64,000 bases of DNA from Schistocerca nitens (lineage: Eukaryota > Arthropoda > Insecta > Orthoptera > Acrididae), in contig NC_064614.1 in the NCBI RefSeq assembly GCF_023898315.1, forward strand, positions 67,964,501-68,028,500, given 5' to 3'. How positions within the stretch are numbered: the stretch's first letter is position 1; every line of letters begins with the position of its first letter. Positions 57,030 to 64,000 of this stretch are shown here, piece by piece. Both the position numbers and the translations under genes were made by a program. Under the pieces are notes generated by a model, which worked only from the letters and a program-made list of their open reading frames with translations, searched no databases and was not told the origin of the DNA.

Positions 57030-57730
57030 CGGCGTTAGGTCGTCATAGGGCCTTCTGTCCATTATTGATTTGAAAGAACTGAATCACCATCACCAATGAA
57101 GTTAGCACGACGAACCCAATGTTGTTTTTGAGACCACTGAAAGATCTTCACAGTTGAGCCTTATTCCATTCCTACACTGGATCCATCACAAGTTTTCTGA
57201 TAGTCTTGTTCATGCTATTATTTCTTTTCATTACTGGTACCCAATTTCATGCACTCATGGCAATGTTTTGACATCAGGCACCTTTCTGGTATCAATGCTG
57301 AATTACAGCTGCTCAAGAATTTGTAACCTAATGGCCCCTTTTCTGCCATGATCCGTCAAATGTTATGCATATGTCTTTGTTGCCATCATTTTCATGAGCT
57401 GCTTCCACTATTTCAGATATTATTTATTCTTCCTTATTGCTTTCACTGTTCCCCCTAAGCCATTTGTGTATCCTGAAGCATTAGTAGGAAGGTACGACAG
57501 ACTCATAAGAGCACAAAAAGTTTTTCCATCCATAGGACCTTGGCTAATACATCTCAGCCCATAGAAATATCTGGTGTATGCCTCAAAGAGATTCTTATCT
57601 TTACATTTTTAGGGCGTCTAAAATTCATCTTTGCCCACACAATTCAAACAAGATACTTCCAAACTAAGAACTGAACTGTTTTGAAAACTTTTCACAAATT
57701 ACTCTCTCTCCACTACACAAATTACAGCAT
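57030..57730 (-). pseudogene. Mutator-like (MULE-type) transposase relic
   Basis: The minus-strand reading gives LSCLNCVGKDEF, LFEAYTRYFYGLRCISQGPM, GKTFCALMSLSYLP and EIVEAAHENDGNKDICITFD, then FDGSWQKRGH (near 57330-57360), MSKHCHECMKLG, KTCDGSSVGME, VKIFQWSQKQHWVRRANFIG and GDGDSV (near 57080-57097). The order of a zinc-ribbon-like part, DGSWQKRG, a Cys pair, CDGSSG.ME and GDGDS is what I know from arthropod Mutator-like transposase domains. DGSWQ and GDGDS contain candidate catalytic Asp residues. Several stops interrupt the reading. No terminal repeats or target duplication found. Confidence 0.68.
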
Positions 57731-60169
57731 GCAATTTGATTAGGCCATTTTTTCAATGTACTTCAATCTAATACTAAACATATCACTGGCACAATTTCAC
57801 TGTAGACTTCATTACTGTTCACAAGCTACCCCTTAGAAGCACTTGGTGGTGAAGAACTAGCTTGCCCTAACTTCATTCACTGGACATAAACATCCGAGAG
57901 GACACGTTCTGTAGAATCTACTTCCCTTCTTTCTCCTCTTCCTAAATATTCGCGTTGGTGGAATCATATTAAAGAGAGAACACAATGAGCAGCAAGTTCA
58001 AATATACACAACGAAAGAGATGATGCGCCTTACAAAATGTGAATGACATCCCTCACTATACCACAAACAAGAAGTGATATCACAGCAACAAATATAGCCA
58101 AATTATGCAGCAGGCTGTTGACTGTAAATCAACATAAATCATCGCCTTCTGGAGCAAGCAGGTCCCGAGACGTTTTGTTGTAACTGAACAACTGCTCAAG
58201 GGACCTATATAACTTGCTTGTGCAGGAAATTATTTCAAAATACTTAGTCATTCTAAATGAATGAAACAGACAACTAGTGAAAGAGAAAACTCCAAATAAC
58301 AATTTTCCTTAAAAAATTTACATTTTTGCCAACACCACCTTTTCTAATCCTATTAACCGCAGTATATTTAGAATTTCATAGACGAATCAAGTGATATATG
58401 ACGAAGTTCCTCGGCCTGTTGCAGAAGTCTTCTAGTAACTAGCAACAAACACTGAAAAACAGCGTATTTTCAGATAATTTTCGACGTGAAATGTATATTT
58501 TACGCAACTAATCTGATAACTATTTCGTCAGTAGTTGACAATGTAAATGCTCCGTGATTGTACTATATGTTGTAGAAACACTTGCCAGCAGCGCATTTAA
58601 AAACGTTTTTCATTGGCACGTTTGATTACACCATATTATTACCGGTTTCAATATTTTGTTCATCATCAGATGGACGAAGTGCTAGTCAGACACTTGTTGT
58701 TTTGCTTGTTATGTTGCCCTACGGTGGAAATATATTACCTTCTAATTATGGGTAATGGAAATGAGGGTAAATGAAATTTGGGAATTGCGTGGTAGCTACT
58801 TAGCAGCAGTACTTACAGAGAAAGCGTCTTGGTAGCTTTAAGCCTTGATACTTTCTTGTTTTCCGAGAAGCTGACACTAGCATCATGGTAAACTTCTGCA
58901 TGTGCCATAAACGCAAACACAAAAGCACAGGGTGAAAGATGGATTACCGTTAGCACTAATATTACGAAACTGCTGATTTTACATACACTTAAGATGTTCT
59001 AAATTCACTGACAGCTTATGAAGATGCTACAAAGCAAAGATATACATTGTTTACATTAGGTGTCAGTGATGAGGGGAAAGATATGACATTAATATCGATG
59101 TGTTTTCGGAAATAATAAATAAATAATATGTTTGCAGCAACATGTGGAATAATGTATTTTTAATAAAAACAGGTCTCATACTTAATGAATGCTACATAAA
59201 AATTAATTAGATACACGTGAGGCAGGCATTCTTGTTAGCAACTGGTGGATTTTGCTTTCTTGTCCTGTTTATTTGTTTATTTATTTTGCGTATGCAGTTC
59301 ACGTCTCGACTTCAGTGGGGCGTAGTCGCAACACTGAACATTAAACGTTAATTGATATTTCTAGGTGCCACCTCCATGGCTTGACTGGATATACGAAACT
59401 CCTCGCGTTATTGGTTATCTCCATAACACAGTGCTTGCAACAACTGAATCCTCTAAGGTTTGACACACTAAAATCGCTGGAGAAACTCGCTGGACAGACA
59501 CCTGAGGAATAGCTAAGTATCGGCTGACACGATGACCAGATTTCAGTGTAGTAGTAACAAAACTATGTTGCATGTGCTCTAAGTAGTAAAAAACGTACGG
59601 GGAAGATTTGGGGTTTTATTTTTACGTAAACAACAAATGTCATGAAAGTGATGTTTCAGCCGTAGCGTCGAATGCTTTGATCTATAGGAAGCGCAGTACC
59701 GTAGTCTTGGTGAAAATCACGTTACGCAGTTGCCAGTTAATTGCCCCGTTTGGAATTGGAAACGCAAAAGACCTATTGTTGCAGTATATCCCCATCTCTA
59801 CTCGACGCATGATTGGTAGCTGCTCAAATTCATTATCTCTGCCTGTCTAGAAGCAATTTTATAAAACCGCCGTTGTCGTGTTTGTGGCGAAGGCAGTGTT
59901 AAATCTGAGTATAAAATTTATTTCCCTTGACTGCAAATACAAGAGACATGAATTTTGTATTAATAGTAAGTATTCGAAATGAATTACCTTATCCCCAGAA
60001 AATGAGACTGCATCATTTCCAAATGTGTCAGAGGAGAGGCAGTTCGAAACAAGGCCTACCCCGTCATTTTCCGCCATAAAAAAGCGAACTCTCTTAAGTG
60101 ACAGTGTCAGTTTAATTTGTTGGGCACAGTAATTCTGCTAAGCAGTAATCGCACCTAGCACATTTAACA
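57731..60169. other. Unassigned DNA
   Basis: No supported gene. The word attaccggtttcaatatttt then gttcatcatcagatgg at about 58638-58674 is the accggtttc / atcatc motif also seen in the foldback element. Confidence 0.45.
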
Positions 60170-60361
60170 TACGAGGTGTGGCTAGAAAAAAACCGGACTA
60201 GTACTGGTGAAACAATAAAGCGAATGCAATAAGGCTGAAAGTCTCGTGGCCTGTCACGTGACTCTCGCTCTGCCTACTGCTCGAGTTTCATCTGCCTCCT
60301 GCACTCAGTCTGCCCGTGGCGTCTGTTTTAAGTAGTTGACGTTTTGTCTGTGCGTCGGAAA

Positions 60362-61444
60362 ATGTTGAGTGTACAGAAAGAACAGCGTGTTAACATCAAA
60401 TTTTGTTTCAAACTAGGAAAATATGCAAGTGAAACGTTTGTAATGTTACAACAAGTGTACGGCGATGATTGTTTATCGCGAACACAAGTGTTTGAGTGGT
60501 TTAAACGATTTAAAGATGGCCGCGAAGACACCAGTGATGACACTCGCACTGGCAGACCATTGTCAGCAAAAGCTGATGCAAACATTGAAAAAATCGGTAA
60601 ACTTGTTCGACAAGATCGCCGTTTAACAATCAGAGCAGTGTCTGAGTTAACAGGAGTTGACAAGGAAAGTGTTAGGCAGATTCTTCATGAAAGTTTCAAC
60701 ATGAACAAAGTGTGTTCAAAAATGGTTCCAAAGTGTCTCACAATTGAACAGAAGGAACGCCGAAGAATATTTTGTTCTGACATCCTGGAAAACATTGAAA
60801 GTGGTCCCACCTTCTTACAAAATGTTATTACTTGCGATGAATCGTGGTTTTTTTACTTACGATCCCGAAACTAAACGCCAATCGATGCATTGGAAAACTC
60901 CTGGTTCTCCACGACAAAAAAAAGCACGAATGTCAAAATCGAAATTCAGGGCAATGATGATTTTTTTTTTTTTTTTTTTTTTGACATCAGAGGGATTGTG
61001 CACATTGATTGGGTACCAGAGGGGCAAACAGTGAATCAGCATTACTACATTAGCGTCCTGGCTACCCTACGTGAGCGAGTACGGAGAAAACGGAACGATT
61101 TGTGGAGAAAAAAGTCATGGATCCTTCACCAAGACAATGCCCCAGCTCACAGTGCGTTGTCAGTGAAGACGTTTTTGGCAAAACACAACATTCCCATCTT
61201 AGATCATCCACCCTACTCACCTGATTCGGCCCCCTGTGACTTTTTTCTTTTCCCTAAAGTCAAGTCAGCTTTGAAAGGAACTAGATTTGAGACTGTTGAA
61301 GCAGTAAAAGAAAAAGCGACGGAAGTAATGTATGGACTTACCGAAAATGATCTGCAGCATTGCTATGAACAGTGGAAAATTCGTATGGAGCGGTGTGGAG
61401 ACCGAGGAGGAGAGTACATTGAAGGAGATAACATGAAATTGTAA
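60362..61444 (+). pseudogene. Mariner transposase (DD34D), frameshifted
   Basis: The ATG at 60362 gives MLSVQKEQRVNIKFCFKLGK, helix-turn-helix region LSRTQVFEWFKRFKDGRED and TGRPLSAK, second helix-turn-helix LTIRAVSELTGVDKESVRQI, and NVITCDESWFF (first D). An extra T near 60850 shifts the frame into YDPETKRQSMHWKTPGSPRQ. A run of 22 T (60961-60982) shifts it again before DIRGIVHIDWVPEGQTVNQH. Then come WILHQDNAPAHSA (second D) and YSPDSAPCDFFLFP (third D), with 34 residues between them by my count, ending ECGDRGGEYIEG-like sequence and GDNMKL. All three Asp codons are present; only the frame breaks disable it. Confidence 0.92.
60961..60982 (+). repeat. T22 homopolymer inside the mariner transposase
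   Basis: Uninterrupted T-run between gcaatgatga and gacatcagag. Related transposases have a short Phe-coding T-rich stretch here, so slippage expansion is the simplest explanation. Confidence 0.9.
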
Positions 61445-61505
61445 ATAATTGTAAATAAATGTTTTTTCCAGCATCAGTCCGGTTTTTTTCTAGCCGCACC
61501 TCGTA

Positions 61506-62142
61506 TGTAGCTCTTTAGAACCGTGCTAACAGCTTATATTAATCACCTTCTAGAGCACTTCTCATCCGGTCTTAAACATTGTCCTGCATCAAATGTAATT
61601 ACCTACATATCTCTAGTGAAACATGTGACTATTTTCCAGGTTAAATGTCGTGTTACAGTGTTAGCTACTTCTGCGTTATCATTTGTAACCAGCAGTTTCT
61701 GGAATAGAAGCCGACGCAGCCACTGTAAGAAAATTAGTTTTATGCCGAACTCACCATTGTCGCTGATTATAAACAGTATGTAATTCTGTGCCAGGAAATT
61801 ATAATTATTTTGATTAGTGGTGCTTATTTTTTTATTATCAAGTTATGCATGAACTACCTGAATACAGAACAATACCTACAATTCAGTTTGCAACTGTTTC
61901 ACATAATATAATAAAAGCGTGGTAAACAGCAGCGTACGTTGGAAGTGTCATAAATGTCAAATTCTTAAAACTGCTAGGTCTGGAGTACTGTAAAACGAAT
62001 TTCGTTGCTTGGAATCATCAGCTTTTTATTTCCATAACGAACAATGAACAGGAAGGTTTAAAAGATCCGTCGATTTTGTAATAAATCAGTCGGCTGAAAA
62101 ATACTCCCGTGTATCCAAATTACCTCGTTATATTTAACAACT

Positions 62143-62145
<3 letters not shown>
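61506..62145. other. Unassigned DNA
   Basis: No gene or element recognised. Confidence 0.45.

Positions 62146-62231
<86 letters not shown>
62146..62231. repeat. (AT)n microsatellite
   Basis: About 43 uninterrupted AT units. Confidence 0.98.
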
Positions 62232-62232
<1 letters not shown>

Positions 62233-64000
62233 CAGAATATACGTAATAAATTTTACTTTCGGTAACACTTTATTTCATTATTTTATTCATTAATGTATAC
62301 CTTCAATACATTTTTGTCTCTGGTGTGCTACATGCAGGTTCGCTAAACAGATATTCTCAACGCAAGCTAATATGCTAACCCATTTCCATCATTCCGGTTT
62401 TGGTTACACTTATATGATTTACAGCAAAGAGAAGACGTAGAGGACATAAGGGTTTCTCTCATAGGTATAATCAAAGAACGTAAGGATAAACATACTGGAA
62501 CACTGGAGGTAGGTAGATACCAGTTGATAGAAGAGAATTATGCTGAATGAAAAAGAAACCAATCGAGACATTTACCCTATTCCATAAAAATTATTTGCTT
62601 CACGAATAAACTCATAAACTTTCTGGATCACTATTAGAATGCTTTTCTAAGGCTTTAAGGGGGGTAGGACGTCAAACGGGCCGACTTGGAGCAGGAGAGG
62701 CACCACAGGACATTTTAATCTCTACTGTCTATACTTTTACAAATAAATTCATAAAACTTTGAAAGCATGATCAGGAAGGATTCAGGATTCATACTCATAG
62801 TAGTCAAAGCTCAAAAACGTAACAAAATACATTTTTTTACATGTGCAATTTCATCATTTTTTCACTTACTACTGGCTGCATTTGTTTCTGTAGGTACACT
62901 TTTCTTCCTAAGTAAGAGAGATTCTTCGATGAATTTTGCACAGCATACAAGCAGTACTTACAGGTGTATGGAACTCTAGAATTTTCCAAATCTATTAAAA
63001 ACTGTGGTAAAAATTGAGATAATTAAGCATAACTTAAGTAAACTCTAGAGTTTCATACACATGTAACTAAGATAAACTACAGCACTGTGACTTTAACAAA
63101 ACAAGGGGCGAAAACCACAGAAAGAGTTTCACCAACTATATTTGATGAACGGGTAGTGAGGTGGCACTCAAAATCCCCACACGGTTGGCACAGACCAATT
63201 TTCAGAGTCCTATCGCCACCACAACAACCCAAAACACCCGTCTTGGAGGGATGAAGTCTGTGCTCCGCAAAAACAATTTACTATCGCCTCCAGACCAAGA
63301 GGTAAACCGGGCTCGCGCCCCGAAAGGCTCCTTCCAATTTGGCCAGCAGATTCCAGCCTTCCCTCCCGTGCCTTCAAATATCAGTGGAATCAAGGTAAGG
63401 AATATTGAAGAGAAGGGCAGTCTGTCCATGACGGTGGTGTGGTACAGACATCTCTGACAGTGGGAAATAGGGGCAAACTGCGTGCTCTGCGTTTAAAGTC
63501 AGCGGAGCGATCGCAACTTTAAACTGAATGAGTAAACGAACTGTTGGACAGTTGTAGAAAGTAACAGAAAGTGCCTGCAGATAGTGAATAAAAATAGTCA
63601 AATTAGAGATATTTGGACTTTGTACCCAGTCAGTTTTCAGAAAACAAATGGTATTGCTACAGGCTGATGCCTTGTCTCAATATGGAGGCTTTAGATGTTT
63701 AGAAATGCGGTGTCAGTTGTGTAGATGTACAGTACGCTGGATTAGATGTAACGAGCTGGCTCTAAGTTTGCACCTATGGTAACTCCAGTGTTGGCCATTG
63801 TCGTCTATAGCCTCGCATCATCAATGACTGCTGATTCCCACACCAAAGGCAATAGAGTGTCAATAGAGTGTCATGATCTTCTGTCCACTTCCTCTGTATT
63901 TCACAAAGCCGTTGGCAACGGGGGAACTGGCGCCTCCTTCTGCAGGAAGTCTTCTGAGAGTAATACTATTGCTTTCTATTCAAAGTTTACGTAGCCGTTA
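62232..64000. other. Unassigned DNA to the window edge
   Basis: No supported gene. A 98-codon frame at 63161-63457 has no family resemblance. A small direct duplication (caatagagtgt twice, near 63850-63872) is the only structure noticed. Confidence 0.45.

Larger units (their letters stand above)
60172..61503 (+). mobile_element. Mariner transposon (1,332 bp)
   Basis: The inverted repeats are CGAGGTGTGGCTAGAAAAAA on the left and, inward from the right, CGAGGTGCGGCTAGAAAAAA, both continuing ACCGGACT: about 28 bp with one mismatch. TA lies at 60170-60171 and 61504-61505. The transposase on the plus strand is frameshifted. Confidence 0.95.

Noticed and set aside
62146..62231. Possible origin or promoter from the AT tract
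   Set aside because: A pure (AT)n microsatellite; nothing around it suggests regulatory function.

Overview
This 64 kb window is animal, almost certainly insect, DNA and is essentially all transposable elements and their relics. The tRNA-headed SINEs and several Tc1-like termini look like families I associate with acridid grasshoppers (Schistocerca in particular). That assignment rests on recognition and is an inference, not a database match. I found no host protein-coding gene, rRNA gene or stand-alone tRNA gene.

Layout. 1-4437: a tandem array of about 265 bp units, 17 SINE copies (the first cut by the window edge) alternating with 16 copies of a 60 bp spacer; it ends in one SINE flanked by a perfect 9 bp target-site duplication (TSD). 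4438-8594: anonymous DNA with two SINE copies. 8597-10018: a Tc1-like DNA transposon with an open transposase frame. 10021-17409: a jockey/CR1-like LINE (LINE-A), split by a younger LINE with an intact reverse transcriptase (LINE-B) and by a 558 bp insertion that cuts the YADD motif. 18019-26389: one old Tc1-like element (Tc1-A) that has swallowed about 7 kb. A foldback element with about 484 bp arms sits inside it, a C-rich LINE (LINE-C) sits inside the foldback, and an RTE-type LINE (LINE-D) sits inside LINE-C. A second Tc1-like element (Tc1-B) landed separately in Tc1-A.

26439-27860 is a second copy of the 8597 transposon, the same length and about 1% different, but dead. 28-45 kb holds SINEs, a degraded transposase of the DUF4817-like insect type, a microsatellite and pieces of four LINEs. 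45.9-47.6 kb is a piggyBac-like transposase relic on the minus strand. 50-52.3 kb is a minus-strand LINE, next to a second Tc1-B copy at 52.3-53.6 kb. 54.8-56.6 kb is probably an ancient RTE-type relic and 57.0-57.7 kb a Mutator-like transposase relic. 60.2-61.5 kb is a mariner with good inverted repeats and a frameshifted transposase. The last 2.5 kb is anonymous apart from an (AT)n tract.

The elements relate by parasitism rather than by shared function: SINEs presumably borrow LINE machinery, dead DNA transposons may be cross-mobilised by intact ones, and the nesting gives a relative chronology. Intact enzyme frames are few: the Tc1-like transposase at 8752-9774, which keeps all three catalytic acidic residues, and the 5'-truncated LINE-B reverse transcriptase at 12131-14068. 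No clearly new molecular system is visible. The most unusual structures are the SINE tandem array and the multi-level nest around the foldback element.
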